A stretch of DNA of 64,000 nucleotides from Mortierella alpina (GCA_029449245.1 JANATF010000001.1:620001-684000); one strand, 5' to 3'. Counted from the first letter of the stretch, positions 46,759 to 58,886 are shown. Numbers and translations: made by a program. Notes: generated from the sequence alone by a model not told the origin.

Positions 46759-49028
46759 ATGAGTCAAGTAATTGTGATGAGTATGTCCGACACCCTCCAC
46801 GATCACCCTGCCGTCAGCAGCTCTCCGCACCCACCCCTCGATTCACTTCCTCGGATTGCGCGATCAAAACCTGCCCTTTCCTCGTGCGTGGTCGTGCAAG
46901 GAAACGCGTACAAGGTGGAGGCACATTGCTAATTCATCCTTCCGATGGCACCCATCTCTATTCTAGACACCAACATGGAGCGCGAGACTGGTCGCAAGGC
47001 TCAAATCTCCAACATCACTGCTGCCAAGGTGCGTACATCGTTAGCTCCTTTTTTTGGCTTTTTTTTCGCAAGATGAGAAAGCGACACACATTCTTGATCT
47101 GCCTGTCATAACCATGAATTCCATCCACTTGTCATAGACGGTTGCCGATATCATCAGGACATGCCTTGGACCTCGCTCAATGCTCAAGATGTTGCTGGAT
47201 CCCATGGGAGGTGTGGTCCTGACCAACGATGGAAACGCTATCCTGAGAGAGGTCGAGGTCGCCCATCCTGCCGCAAAGAGCATGATCGAGCTCGCCAGGA
47301 CTCAGGACGAGGAAGTCGGCGATGGAACGACCAGCGTCATCATCCTCGGTAAACCTCACTCAAAAAAGACTTGATCGATCTGGAAAAGGGTGTGATCAAA
47401 CACCCCTTCCTCCCCAAGCGTGCTTGATTCTAACAGTATGGTGCGCTCCTTTGATGTACTCCGATGTCTTTTAGCCGGTGAGGTCCTTGCTCAGACCATG
47501 CCCTACCTCGAGCGCAACATTCATCCCATTGTCATCATTGCTGCTCTCAAGCAGGCTTTGGAGGATGCCATTGCAATAGTTGAGAAGATCTCGATCCCCG
47601 TCAACGTGGATGATCAAAAGGAGATGCTGGACCTTATCAAGACCTCGATCGGCACCAAGTTTGTCAGCCGCTGGAGTGATATGATGTGCAACCTCGCCTT
47701 GGACGCCGTCCGCTGTGTTGCTGTTGAGGTCGATGGCCGCAGGGAGGTCGATATCAAGCGTTACGCCAGAGTTGAAAAGGTACCCACACTACCGCGACCT
47801 AGATCGACGCTTCAGTTGCAATCGGAAGATATCTACAACCAGACCAAGGCTGCACACGATGACTAACGATGTGTGCTATTGTTATGATAGATCCCCGGTG
47901 GAGAGATTGATGACTCGCGCGTGTTGGATGGAGTTATGGTCAACAAGGATGTCACCCACCCCAAGATGCGTCGTCGCATTGAGAACCCTCGCATCATCCT
48001 TCTGGATTGCCCTCTCGAATACAAGAAGGGAGAGTCGCAGACTAACATTGAGGTGACCAAGGAGTCTGACTGGAGCAGGATCCTTCAGATCGAGGAGGAG
48101 CAGATCAAGAGCATGTGCGACAAGATTATTGAGCTGAAGCCCGATATTGTCTTTACAGAGAAGGGTGTTTCTGACTTGGCGCAGCACTACTTTGTCAAAG
48201 CCAACATCACCGCCATCCGCCGTGTCCGCAAGACCGACAACAACCGTATCGCACGCGCTGTCGGTGCCACCATTGTCAACCGCGTAGATGACCTGAAGGA
48301 GTCCGATGTCGGAACCGATTGCGGATTGTTTTCTGTGGAGAAGATTGGTGACGAGTAAGTTTGGACTCTCTCAACTGAACAGGATGATCGACAACTCCCT
48401 TTCCCTTTCGAAACTGAAATATCTTTCATCTCCCTGGTTGAATAGATACTTCACCTTCTTGACTGGCTGCAAGAACCCCAAAGCCTGCACGATTGTTCTT
48501 CGCGGACCTTCCAAGGACATTTTGAACGAGATTGAACGCAACCTGATGGACGCCATGTGCGTTGCCCGCAACGTCTACTTCAACCCCAAGTTGGCACCTG
48601 GCGGTGGAGCCACGGAGATGGCCATCTCTGTGGGCTTGATGGAGAAGAGCAAGACCTTGGAGGGATCGGTTCAGTGGCCATACAAGGCTGTTGCTGAGGC
48701 CATGGAGGTTATTCCTCGCACATTGATCCAAAACTGTGGAGGAAACGCCATTAAGATCTTGACGGCGCTCCGCGCCAAGCACGCAACGGGCCATCACTCT
48801 TGGGGAATTGATGGACATGCGGGCAAGATTGTGGATATGCACGAGTACGGCATCTGGGAGCCCAACGCAGTCAAGGTCCAGACCATCAAGACGGCTATCG
48901 AGTCCTCGTGCATGCTCCTCCGTGTCGACGATATTGTCTCTGGATTGTCTGGTCAGCGGCCTCAGCAGGGTGGTGCTGCTCCTGAGCAGCAGGAGATGGG
49001 TGAGGGAGACATGCAGCCAGAGCAGTAA
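46759..49028 (+). CDS. CCT3: T-complex protein 1 subunit gamma (CCT3)
   Basis: Six exons (46759-46780, 46967-47028, 47138-47348, 47475-47779, 47891-48354, 48446-49028) give 548 residues, the normal length. It is one subunit of the eight-subunit cytosolic chaperonin TRiC/CCT that folds actin and tubulin with ATP. Family hallmarks are NTNMERETGRKAQISNITAAK, TCLGPRSMLKM, VLTNDGNAILRE, the ATPase motif EVGDGTTSVIIL and APGGGATEMAIS. The first exon encodes only seven residues plus one base, and the second about 20. The short 5' exons put most introns early in the gene. The C-terminus is Gln/Gly-rich. Confidence 0.96.
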
Positions 49029-49339
49029 AAATGAAGCTGTTTCTTTGGCACTTGGATATCTAATAGCGAGACGCTGCAGCGGCAGCAGATGGACAGGAGA
49101 ATGAGAAGGGAGCCGGGCAGACGTGGTAGTTCGGTTTTTCGGCGTTGTCATGTTTTTTTTTACTTCAATACACAGCAAAAATGCATCTCTTGACCCCCTC
49201 GAGCATGGACGCTTTCTGTAGAACTGGCGTGAGAAAAGTCGTGGACGACATTTACTTGCAAACCAAAACTAAGTGGAGCTAGGCTAATGAAGCTCGAACA
49301 TTGCAAAAAAAAGCCAAAGGAGCACTGGTAATGTAGCGC
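49029..49339. other. Convergent 3' region of CCT3 and the small conserved protein gene
   Basis: Contains a T run near 49152. No gene is seen. Confidence 0.55.
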
Positions 49340-49624
49340 TTAGCGACCGCCTTTGGCGCCGCCTGCCTTGTCTGCTGCCGCCTTCTCCATCTGACGGCCT
49401 TGCCATTCGTTCTGTTTGAAGGCGTCCACGAGCTCCCGGGCCTCCGCGAACCCGTCTGGTGTGGGCTTGAGACCGTAGGACATCATAAAGTTGGTCTTGC
49501 TGCCCGAGGACCCCCAAACCTCCCGGTCTGGAATCGATCGCCAACCCTCTTCCGCCTGACCCTGGCCTTGGTTTCCGTTATTGCGTTCGCTCATGGTGTT
49601 GAAGGTTAACGTTTGAAAGTCCAT
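49340..49624 (-). CDS. Small hydrophilic protein of unknown function
   Basis: A single exon of 94 residues, or 84 if translation starts at the second in-frame ATG at 49594. There is a Gln/Gly/Asn-rich start, then a compact conserved-looking core (VWGSSGSKTNFMMSYGLKP), a helical segment (EARELVDAFKQNEWQGRQ) and an Ala/Gly/Lys-rich end. Similar short proteins with a SKTNFM-SxGLKP core appear in other fungi (from recall, not checked). No function is known to me. It shares a short divergent upstream region with the PRPP synthetase gene, which supports it being a real gene. Confidence 0.65.
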   Translation of the reverse strand: MDFQTLTFNTMSERNNGNQGQGQAEEGWRSIPDREVWGSSGSKTNFMMSYGLKPTPDGFAEARELVDAFKQNEWQGRQMEKAAADKAGGAKGGR

Positions 49625-49863
49625 GTTCAGAGTACGGTACCCTTACAGCACGGTGAAGTGACTCGCATCAGCCACCCCCACGCGCGCCGAAAACAGAAAA
49701 CTTTTTTAGGCATTAAGCAATTCCTCTTCCATTCCTTCCCCACGACCACCGCCGCACTCTTCACTTTCCTCTCAGCCCTCAAAGGAGCCTAAGCGTTGCT
49801 GCTCCAGTCCACCTGGCCTCACCCACCATATCTTACAAAGTGTCGGAACAACAGGAAACTAAA
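49625..49863. promoter_or_regulatory. Divergent promoter and 5' leader between the small protein gene and PRS
   Basis: About 240 bp including the 5' untranslated exon of the PRS gene, which ends AACTAAAA at 49864. Confidence 0.5.
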
Positions 49864-51506
49864 AGTATGTCCGATGCGGAATGGCACGGCCCCAGCGCAG
49901 CCTAGAACGAGGCAGCAAGGAGAGCCGTCTCTAACGCTGCACTCTGCTCTTGCCCTGCGTAGTGAGGAAAACCAAGGTCTTTGGAGGCTCTTCTCACCCT
50001 GAGCTGACCGGGCTCATCACCGGTCGTCTTGGTGTTGAGCCTGGTGCAGTCAAACTGTCCCAGTTCAAGAACAAGGAGACCTCGGTAGAGATTGGTATGG
50101 ACTCTATTGATTATGTTGCGCCTAAAAATCAGCCAGGGTTCTGGGCAAGGTGCTCGCTGTAGCTGACGGACGACGGTACATTACATCCTCAAACTACAAA
50201 ACTACAAATCTACAAATAGGTGTCTCTGTCCGAAATGAGGACGTCTATATCATCCAGTCTGGATCGCCAAAGATCAACGATTCCTTGATGGAGCTGTTAA
50301 TCATGATCAACGCCTGCAAAGGCTCCTCGGCTCAGCGCATCACAGCTGTCATTCCTTACTTCCCATACTCGAAGCAGAGCAAGAAGAAGAAGCATCGTGG
50401 TGCTATTGCCGCCAAATGTAAGGCTTTTGCGGTCGATCATGACCATCCCTGACGGAATTTGCTCTTTACTGACTCGGCTTGCTGTCGTCCATTTGATTTT
50501 CCGTTCGTTAGTGGTTGCCAATATCCTTTCCATCTCAGGGGTTGATCACATCATCACCATGGACTTGCATGCCTCGCAGATGCAGGGCTTCTTCAACCTC
50601 CCTGTTGATAACCTGTACGCAGAACCAACTATTGCCAACTGGATTCAGGAGAATGTCGAGGACTGGCAGAACGGTGTCGTCGTCAGTAAGAATGCTGGTG
50701 GCGCCAAGAGGTAACGTATTAGACTTCAGCTTTACGCACGCTCTTATGAGGAATAGCCAGAGTCTGAAATGAGAGGACGAGAGAGAGACAAAGCTTAACA
50801 CTAATCATGATTCTTGCTTGGAACTACAGAGTTACATCCCTCGCAGATCGCCTCAACATTGATTTTGCTCTGATCCACATGGACAGGACCAGGAAAGGCC
50901 ACGCTCAGGATCCAGACCATTCCCTTTCAAAACCTGAGAATATTTATAATCGCCTCGAGGACGAGGATGATGATGACGATAGTATGGTTGACGCGGAGAC
51001 TGGTCATGAGATTCAGCGCCCAGAGGTTGCAGACGAGACATCGCTGATGACCCTTGTCGGAGATGTCGATGGCAAAGTTTGCTTCATCGTGGTATGTATA
51101 GCCTGCGGAATGAACATAGCCGACAGAGACGTTCCCTTTTATGATACTGTACCACAGGCCCTAACGCCCCCCTTGTTTCTTGCCCCTTGAATAGGATGAT
51201 ATGATTGACGGATGCCACTCGTTCTTGGAAGCTGCCGACAACTTGGTGAGCCACGGTGCCAAGCAGGTCTTTATCATTGCTACGCATGGTATTCTCAGCG
51301 GCAACTCTTTGCGTCAGATCGAGGAGTGTGCCAATGTCCACAAGATTGTGGTCACCAACACCTACCCCATCCCCCTTGAGAAGCGTGCGCTCTGCCCCAA
51401 GCTGCGAGTTCTTGATATCAGTGCCACCCTGGCCGAGGCCATTCGCAGAACCCACAATGGCGAGAGTATCAGCTACTTGTTCCAGCAGGTTCCCAAGAAC
51501 TTGTAA
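49864..51506 (+). CDS. PRS1: Ribose-phosphate pyrophosphokinase (PRPP synthetase)
   Basis: The ATG is split by an intron: A at 49864, TG at 49963. Exons 49864, 49963-50094, 50220-50417, 50512-50710, 50830-51091 and 51195-51506 give 367 residues. The enzyme makes PRPP from ribose-5-phosphate and ATP for purine, pyrimidine, His and Trp synthesis. Family segments are [53 protein letters not shown] and the PRPP loop [18 protein letters not shown]. An acidic insertion of about 50 residues ([16 protein letters not shown]) before that loop resembles the non-homologous regions of yeast Prs1/Prs5 type subunits, so it may be a regulatory subunit of a hetero-oligomer. No other nearby ATG in frame matches the family N-terminus, which is why the split start is preferred. 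Confidence 0.9.
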
Positions 51507-52095
51507 GAGCTCGTCTGGACAATGAATTAATCAAGGCAAAGGACAATTGAAGAAGGAGGATACCAGGATCACGTAGGCTCATGACACAACCACTCAACAT
51601 ACTCAACATACAGCAGTAAAAAAACATTGGCATCATTTTTGTAATCTTTAGCTCCAAGTTACATGTCTGAAGACTGTCAATGAGTGTTTGTCCTTTCGGA
51701 GGCGCATTGTGGAGCATTGGTGGCGCAATGAGCACGCCGCAGCACGGACGCTTGACTTTGAGATAACGAGGGTGAGGCTCATGATGAGAAACACGCTTTG
51801 ATGCCGCAGGAAGAGTCATCGAGTCATCCTTACGCATACGGGACCCCGCAGATGCTGCATGATCTGTCGCGAGGAGGAGCGACCAACATCTGCTGAGTGC
51901 TATTGCAGTCTATCCTGCAGTCTATCCTGCAGCTGTGCCTGCAGCTGTGCCTGCACGTACGTCAATTGACGAAAAACGCTTAAAAGGTGGCTTGCAGTGT
52001 TTTGACGGCCAAAAGTTTTTTCCTGTATATTTTCTTTTTGTTCCAAGGCGTTCCTTCCCCCTCTTTTCTCCTCACCCTCCACACACTCTTCCACC
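51507..52095. promoter_or_regulatory. Upstream region of the eEF1B-gamma gene
   Basis: 589 bp after PRS. It holds the 12-bp tandem repeat at 51904-51951 and a T/C-rich leader just before 52096, as is common for highly expressed translation genes. Confidence 0.5.
51904..51951. repeat. 12-bp tandem repeat, two paired variants
   Basis: TGCAGTCTATCC occurs twice (51904-51927), followed by TGCAGCTGTGCC twice (51928-51951). It ends about 145 bp before the eEF1B-gamma start, so it may hold transcription-factor sites. Confidence 0.85.
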
Positions 52096-53677
52096 ATGTC
52101 TGTCGGTACCATCTTCTCCTACCCCGAGAACCCTCGCGTCTTCAAGGCCCTCGTTGTCGCCAAGTACAACGGCCTTGAGGTCAAGGTCGATGACAAGTTC
52201 GTCATGGGCACCACCAACAAGTCCGCCGAGTGGGCTGCCAAGTTCGGCTCCTCCCAGGTCCCCGCCTTCGAGGGCACTGACGGCACCATCATCATTGAGT
52301 CCGGTGCCATCGCCTACTACCGTACGTATTCCTCCCATGCTTTTCGGTGCCACAACTTGCTTCGCACCCTACTGGTTCAGGAGAGAGCACACACAAAGGA
52401 CAACGGCCTCGAGAAGGATCGCGATTGGCGAGTGAATGATGAATTTGTTTTAATCAGTTATCCCTGACTTAATCAACTGTGTCGAGAACTTGATTACTGA
52501 AAAAACATTCGCCGCTCCGATCTATCTCAGCCGTGTTCTCGCTCTCTTCTTCCCCTCCATGCTCATCATGTATCTGGGGCCTATGGAAACGGAATACTGA
52601 CCTTGTTAGCTTTACAATCTCTCGTCTGTTCTTTGTCATGCTGCAGTCGCTCACTTGAAGGAGAAGTCCACCCTTGTCGGTCGTTCCAACGCCGAGGAGG
52701 CTCACATCCAGCAGTGGATCCAGTTCGTCGACTGCTCGATCGTCCCTGCTTTCAGCACCTGGATGTACCCCATCTGGGGCTATGCTCCCTACAACAAGCT
52801 CAACGAGACCCAGGCCATCGAGAAGGTCAAGGCCCAGCTCCAGACTCTCGAGCGCCACTTGATCAAGAAGACCTACTTGGTTGGCGAGCGTGTCACCCTC
52901 GCTGATATCGCCGTTGCCTCTTCCCTCTACGCCGGCTTCAAGCTCGTCTTCGACGCCACTTTCCGCAAGGAGATCCCCGCTGTCACCCGCTGGTTCACCA
53001 CCATCGTCAACCAGCCCAACTTCAAGGCCGTTGCCGGTGACTTCACCCTCTGCCAGGAGGCCCTCAAGTTCACTCCCCCCAAGAAGGATGCCAAGGAGAA
53101 GAAGCCCAAGGAGGAGAAGCCCAAGGAGGAGAAGAAGCCCAAGGCCAAGGAGCCCGAGGCCGAGGAGGAGGAGAAATTTGAGGATGCCCCCAAGCCCAAG
53201 TCCAAGTTGGAGCTCTTGCCCGCCGCCAAGATGCCCCTTGATGAGTGGAAGCGTCAGTACTCCAACAACGACACCCCCGTTGCCATGAAGTGGCTCTGGG
53301 AGAACATTGACCTTACCACTGACTACTCCATCTGGAAGGTCGACTACAAGTACAACGACGAGTTGACCAAGTTGTACATGTCCAACAACTTGGCCGGTGG
53401 TCTCATGAACCGTCTCGAGCGCGCCCGCAAGTACGCTTTCGGATGCTTGGTCGTTGCTGGTGAGGATAACGCCAACATCATCACCGGTTACTTTATCGTC
53501 CGCGGCAATGCCGAGGAGATGATCGAGGAGGTCACCGATGCTGCTGACTACGAGTCCTACAACTGGGTTAAGGTCAACGATGTCAACGACGAGGAGAAGA
53601 AGAAGGTTGACCAGGTCTTTGCTTGGGAGGGTTCCATCGAGGGCAAGCCCATCATGGACGGAAAGGTCTTCAAGTAA
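52096..53677 (+). CDS. Elongation factor 1-gamma (eEF1B gamma)
   Basis: Two exons (52096-52321, 52647-53677) give 418 residues, the usual length. It has an N-terminal glutathione-transferase-like domain (MSVGTIFSYPENPRVFKAL; LVGERVTLADIAVASSLYAG), a Lys/Glu/Pro-rich linker (about 225-265), and the conserved EF1G C-terminal domain (MPLDEWKRQYSNNDT; WLWENIDLTTDYSIWKVDYKY; FIVRGNAEEMIEEV). It anchors the guanine nucleotide exchange complex that recharges eEF1A with GTP. Codon use is strongly biased to C-ending codons, as expected for high expression. The single intron is 325 nt, long for this region. Confidence 0.95.
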
Positions 53678-53753
53678 ATGTATCATAGAGCATCTCGCTC
53701 GAATCCATACGAAGCAATGGGGTCCACCCCCTCCGTTTGTCATCTAAAATCAC

Positions 53754-53759
53754 AATAAA
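53754..53759 (+). terminator. Polyadenylation signal of the eEF1B-gamma gene
   Basis: AATAAA, 77 nt after the stop codon, in the short convergent interval before the FY-rich-domain gene. Confidence 0.55.
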
Positions 53760-53874
53760 CCAAAAAAGAGCTACCAGCACCATTGCTTTCGTTGTACAAT
53801 CACAGCTTTCTCCTTGCCCTCTGCGTGAAATATCATGAAGCCATTGGGAAGGTGGTATATATAACACTGTTACG

Positions 53875-55569
53875 CTACTCTTCGTTTTCACTTTCGCTCG
53901 ACTCGAGCTCAGCCCTCGCTTCCGCCTCCAGTTTTGCGTTTTCTTCAGCTCGCACCTCGCTCATGACCTCATCCCACGTCTGATACCCGTCGAGATCCTC
54001 AATCATCTTTTGTGTGATCGGATCCGAGAATCCAAAGAATAATGGGCCGCTGATCCTGGTTCCTTTCGAGTAGCTGGCTAGACATGCCTTTGTCCACGGG
54101 TGGGTCGGTGATGATCCTTGAAAGACTTGACCACTGGCGGATTCGACAATAAAGATGGGCCCGTCAGGACCTTCCTTGATGTGCATTGTGTATCGATCTC
54201 GAAAGTGGAACTTCTCTGCTCTGTAGCCGATCGGGTACGGATGCCGGAAAAGACTCTATCAAGCAGCAACAAGGGACGCAGAAAAAGTCAGGGACAGCGC
54301 CAAAAAGTTTATCTTCAAAAGTGTCATCGCGTATGACTTCCTTTTTCTGTGGACCTACCCCTTTGCCGCTCCAGTACTTGGCCCTGTTCTCTTTGCCCTT
54401 GTAAATCGTGCCTATTTCCCATATTGTAGTCGCAATACTGCCTATAATGTAGGGTGAAATGAATCCATGTTAGTTTATGTTTGTTTTGATTTCTCAAACT
54501 GATACGCCATCATCTCACACTGTCCAGTCAAGCAAGTCTTACCTAGAGTCAATGGCACATGTGCGCAAGGGATGGCCATCTCGACTGTGAACCCTGTGGT
54601 CTGCTTCCTTCCCTTCCACAGGGACTTGGAGTAAGATCCTAGCTGTGCTGGTGGTGCCGTGCTCTCTTCATTTTCGCCATCACGGTCATTTCTGCGATGT
54701 CCTCCTCCTCCTCTACCTGCCAGTTCGAGTTGTAATCCGTTCTCGAGCGCCTCGATATCCACATCATATTTCGTCGCGGGTTGGCCCCGTATCCTCTTGG
54801 ATGAGCGAGTTTGCACGGGCTCCTGATAGGCGGGCTTGAGTTTCCGCTTGTACTTTCGCGCCGACATGTGGGAGATGCCAGACGATCTGTTTCCGACTGT
54901 GTACTCCTCGTCGTCGTGGTTGAGATCCTTGGTATAGACATCCTTTGGAAATGACCTCTGGATAGATACAGGGTGGAGTCCTAGTTCCAGCAAAAGTTGT
55001 TGGTTCTGTAGAATGTTGCGTCGCCGCTGGGCTTCATAGTCGACCTCCTCTGCTTCTGCTTCTGACTCTGACTCTGACTTTGCCTCTTCCGCCTTCAGCA
55101 CAGATTTCAGTTGTTCCTTTGGCTCGTTCTCAGAGTCGGAAATATCACTTTTGTCGCTATCTCCATCGTGTTGTTGCTCGTCCTCGCCGCCAACGACCGC
55201 GATGCTTGATGGTTGTTCCTGAATCTGCAATGAATCACGCGGTGAATCTTGGGCAGGAGGAGTGCCACGGACAACATCGAGTGAAGCTGTAAGGCGGTCC
55301 ATGTGGTCAAAGGCATCTACAGCTGCTACCTCTTCCTTCTCTTTGTCTGCAGCTGAGAATGTCGATCTCTCTGCAGTGGAGGTTGCACTGCAGGGAATGG
55401 CGGTTGGCTGCTCCTGAATCTGCAGTGGATCACGGGCAGGAATGCCCCGGGCCATTCGACGTGCCATCAGGCGCTCTTTGCGGTCCATGCGGTCCAAGGG
55501 ATCCATCGCTGCTACTGCCACCTCTTTCTCTGCAGCTGAGAACGGCGAGGTGTTGGCCCGAGTGCGCAT
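53875..55569 (-). CDS. FY-rich (FYRN/FYRC) domain nuclear protein
   Basis: Three exons (55569-54543, 54441-54359, 54255-53875) give 496 residues. The N-terminal half is disordered and acidic, with two related segments each containing DPLQIQEQP-like or DSLQIQEQP-like sequence. A conserved-looking NILQNQQLLLELGL helix and a basic stretch (RSSKRIRGQPATKYD) follow. The last 130 residues match an FY-rich module: FRHPYPIGYRAEKFHF (FYRN part), then SSPTHPWTKAC and ISGPLFFGFSDPITQKMIEDL (FYRC part). FY-rich domains occur in chromatin proteins such as MLL/KMT2, KDM5 and TBRG1 (family knowledge). No SET, JmjC or PHD domain is present, so TBRG1-like is the closest architecture. It is divergent from the fucosyltransferase gene across 307 bp. 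Confidence 0.78.
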
Positions 55570-55876
55570 GGGAGAAAAAAAAAAGGTTGGTTCGACAAGC
55601 AAGCAAGCTTTTGGACATCAAAACACACTTTATCCATCGAGGGTGTGGCTGGCTGCAGAGGAGCGCGCGTCTGGAATTCTTCAGTAGAGTTTCGCGTGGA
55701 AAGGGGGGCGGCCTCGCTTTCTCTCTTGTCTCTTCTCTCTCTTCTCTCTCTTCTCTCTTTCTCTCTATCTCTTCATCTCCTCTCTCTCTCGACCTTCACT
55801 CTTTTCTTCCTCTACCCTTGCCCCTTTCCTTCCACATCTCGACAAACTCCCTCTCCCCCTCCTCCACAGCAGCGTC
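55570..55876. promoter_or_regulatory. Divergent promoter with long CT-rich tract
   Basis: TCTCT-type repeats at about 55717-55790 lie upstream of the fucosyltransferase-like gene. It is shared with the divergent FY-rich-domain gene. Confidence 0.55.
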
Positions 55877-57947
55877 ATGGCCGTCTTTGCCCTTCGAGAC
55901 AGAACCCTACCACGGCAAACATCATCTGCACGTTCTGGATCGGCAGAGACATATTCTACAGCCCTAACGAGTGCCCACGCTCAACACGACGTCCCTACAA
56001 AGACCGTTGGCAACACAACGAGCCTTGCAGGTCTCTGCAGGTTCGGACTTCTCGGCCTAGCACTGGCGATCTCTGCAAGCACTGTCTATCGTTTATATCC
56101 AGTCTATTCGTCGGCACCCTTGGAAACACCTCACAAGTCTGCCGTATATACCAAGGACGTATGGCTTCACGACTACAAAAGCTTCATCCCTGCTCGGAAC
56201 ATATCCAGCGAGGAAAAGTTTCTCTTGATGGACTACAGTCCTTGGCTAGGCTTCAACAACATGAGGTACAGCTTTCTCCTTTGCAGCGGTTGACGTAACT
56301 TTGTGGACAGAATAGAAAAACAATACGAAGCATGACGACTGACAGTTTGGCTTTGCTTTGTTTTTTTTTTTCTTCTCCACTGCCGGTAGGTATATGATAG
56401 AGCGAGGGCTGTATCTGGCGGCGCTGCTAAACCGCACCCTTGTCCTCCCCACACACCTCCGGATCCGACAGTGCTCCGACATGAAGCTTTGTCAACAGAT
56501 TGCCATTCCACTTGACCCTACCACTATCGGCCGCAACGAGCAAGAAAGCACGATGGCACTCGACCTTGGCTATTTCTTCGACCTATTTCATCTTGACTCG
56601 AAAACCCGAGGTGGCATCATGGATTTCCGGACGTTTATGGAGGATGTAGTGGGCATGCCTCGAGGCGCAGCTTTGATCGATAGCCAGTTTGGTGCTCAAG
56701 TGTCGCACTGGCTAAATATACTGGCGCGCCAGCGACAACATCAGCACGCCTTCATGGATGAGACAAACTCGTATATTGCTCTGGAGTATCAGGACGAGGA
56801 GAAGGCATACGATGAAATGGTATTAAACAGTCAGGACGGCAAATCAAGCGCGATCAAGAGGCTGCGGCGCTCAGGATGGGACCTGCAGGAGCGAGATGGC
56901 TATTCATACGTCGATGACTTGATTCGGAATGTCCTTGTGGATGACCTGGAAGAGCCTAGCAAGACTGACAACGACCCCATCAAGCTACAAGGAGACGGAA
57001 CGTTCAAGATACGACGCACGTTTTATGCATTCGGTGATGTCCGTGGCGGGGGGCTAGACAGGCTTGTGCAGTGGTCTCTGGATTTTGTTCATGACCCGAA
57101 GGGCAGCAACGACAAGGGTATCCCTCAGCTGGACGAGGAATCTTGTCACCCACCTGCCGAGGACCCAGATGTGGGGCAGACCCCATGGGAAGCTCGTTTC
57201 CCTGCATTTGCAACATGTCGCATTGAAAACTATGTGGGTCTCAAGCAGGAACTCGGCACTTTTCAGGCGCGAATGCTCTCGATCGAAGGGCAGTTTCACA
57301 CGACAGGATGGATGCCGTTGGCGTTTTCATCCCTAGAGAAGGCACAGACGTACCGATCCATGGCCATCACGTTTTTGCGGTACTCACCTATAGTGTATGA
57401 GGCAGCCGAGTACCTGACAGCAATACTTGAGGAAACGATCCGAATACGCCAAGGGTTGGATCGAGTAACAAGCGATAATGCACCTGGTTCACCGCAGCTG
57501 CTTCTATCCATGCATGTCCGTCGAGGCGATTTCGTAACGGATGGATACGGATGGCAAGACCATGGTGAAGGATGGCTAAAAACGGTTGTCAAGGACGCGG
57601 CGGAGGAGGTTCTAGGTCCTCTATCAAAGACTGCTGGGTTCTACTTGGCGACGGATGAGAGCTCGCCCCAGCTGCTCGATTACTTTCATTCCTTAGGCGC
57701 CATTCTCTTTGAGGACTTGATAGACGCGAGGTTTGAGCACAAGTTTGCTCATTTGCTCGCTGTAGATGACTGGATAGGACTTGTCGAGCAGATCATTTGC
57801 GCTCGAGCAAAGATGTTTTATGGGACCATGACCAGCAGCCTTACGAGTGGAATCATTAACATGAGACTTGACCTGGAAGGAGAACGACACGGCGGTGAAA
57901 GCAACTTTCGGTACCTTATCAAACCTGGCGGACCCACACTCGCATGA
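55877..57947 (+). CDS. GDP-fucose protein O-fucosyltransferase-like type II membrane protein
   Basis: Two exons (55877-56265, 56390-57947) give 648 residues. A short cytosolic tail precedes a signal-anchor helix (about 52-70, GLCRFGLLGLALAISA), then a lumenal domain. Features of the O-fucosyltransferase family (GT-B fold) are YSPWLGFNNMRYMIERGLYLAALLNRTLVLP near the N-terminus of the domain, the donor-binding signature MHVRRGDF (H505, R507, R508), and a C-terminal acid-rich segment. Golgi location and transfer of fucose or a related sugar to proteins are inferred. Many fungal members have no known acceptor. The intron is 124 nt, with acceptor GCCGGTAG chosen to keep the NNMRYM segment intact. 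Confidence 0.85.
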
Positions 57948-58135
57948 TAAAAAAAAAAGTGCTTCCTGCTTTGATCCGTTGAGCTTGCCCTGCCTCAAAG
58001 GACTACAGTGTTCCATGAGCAATGGAATGGATCTTCGGTATTGGCAATACATATAAAAAAGTACAACAAACCTCACCGAGTGACAGAAGTTGAGAGTTTT
58101 GGCGTTGAAGACCTTGGAAGAGAAAAAAGGAGGAA
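57948..58135. other. 3' flank of the fucosyltransferase-like gene
   Basis: Short intergenic stretch with an A run just after the stop codon. No gene is seen. Confidence 0.5.
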
Positions 58136-58309
58136 CAACATATATACACACGGGTGTGTATCTATATATACACGGGGGCGTGTTTATATGTTCATGTCGG
58201 GTGTATGCAACACGGAAAACCTGGATGCACAGGGATGTGTATGGCTGAATACACTGGGGTGTGTATGGAAGCGTGTCCTGAGAAAACCCCTTTAGATACA
58301 CACCCCTAC
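58136..58309 (+). repeat. Left arm of inverted repeat
   Basis: Rich in GTGTGTAT and TATACAC motifs, with internal self-complementarity near its outer end (around 58147-58185). It matches the reverse complement of 58887-59056. Confidence 0.75.
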
Positions 58310-58886
58310 TCCTACCTCTACCCTTTTTTCGCCCAAAGCATGCCTCCATGTATTGATAATGGCTATGCCGGTTATCCTTGTGAATAAGAGCCCGAACGAC
58401 TCTCACATAGGTTTAGAATGGCAAGAGTATTATTGTAGAGAGCAATAACTCCATGAGTGAGATTGATTTTCCTTTCTCCATGACATCCTGCGCTTGAAAT
58501 TGATGTGGAGCGCCAATCAACCAGCCATTGAAGTGCTGTAATACATCCATTGATCCACAACAGACCAGCCTGAAAGCGAAACGGTGACCAAAAGCAAGGT
58601 TGATTGATATTCTTGCTGGTAGCTACGAGCTCCCGTGTCATGCCAATCATACCGTCACTCTTCGCGTAGGACTGTGGGAAAAGACACAAGTGACGCAGAA
58701 CATTAGGAGCAATTACCGTGAATCTTTGATTTATGAAAACCGTGGCCGTGACAGAGGAGACAGTGGAGAGCTATGGTAATATAAGATGAAGCCATTGCCT
58801 AGGGATCCAACCCCCTATAACGCGCTGCTTAGGCATTCATACCACCCTCGAGTCGCATTTCATCACCATTTTCATGAAAAACAAAG
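58310..58886. other. Interior of the foldback-type element; no gene recognised
   Basis: 577 bp between the arms. A minus-strand frame of about 100 codons (58372-58689) has no recognisable domain and no splice support. Confidence 0.5.

Noticed and set aside
57693-58406. Long minus-strand frame across the fucosyltransferase 3' end and the repeat arm
   Set aside because: It is antisense to a clear gene and then crosses the inverted repeat arm. Its sequence is low-complexity repeat translation.
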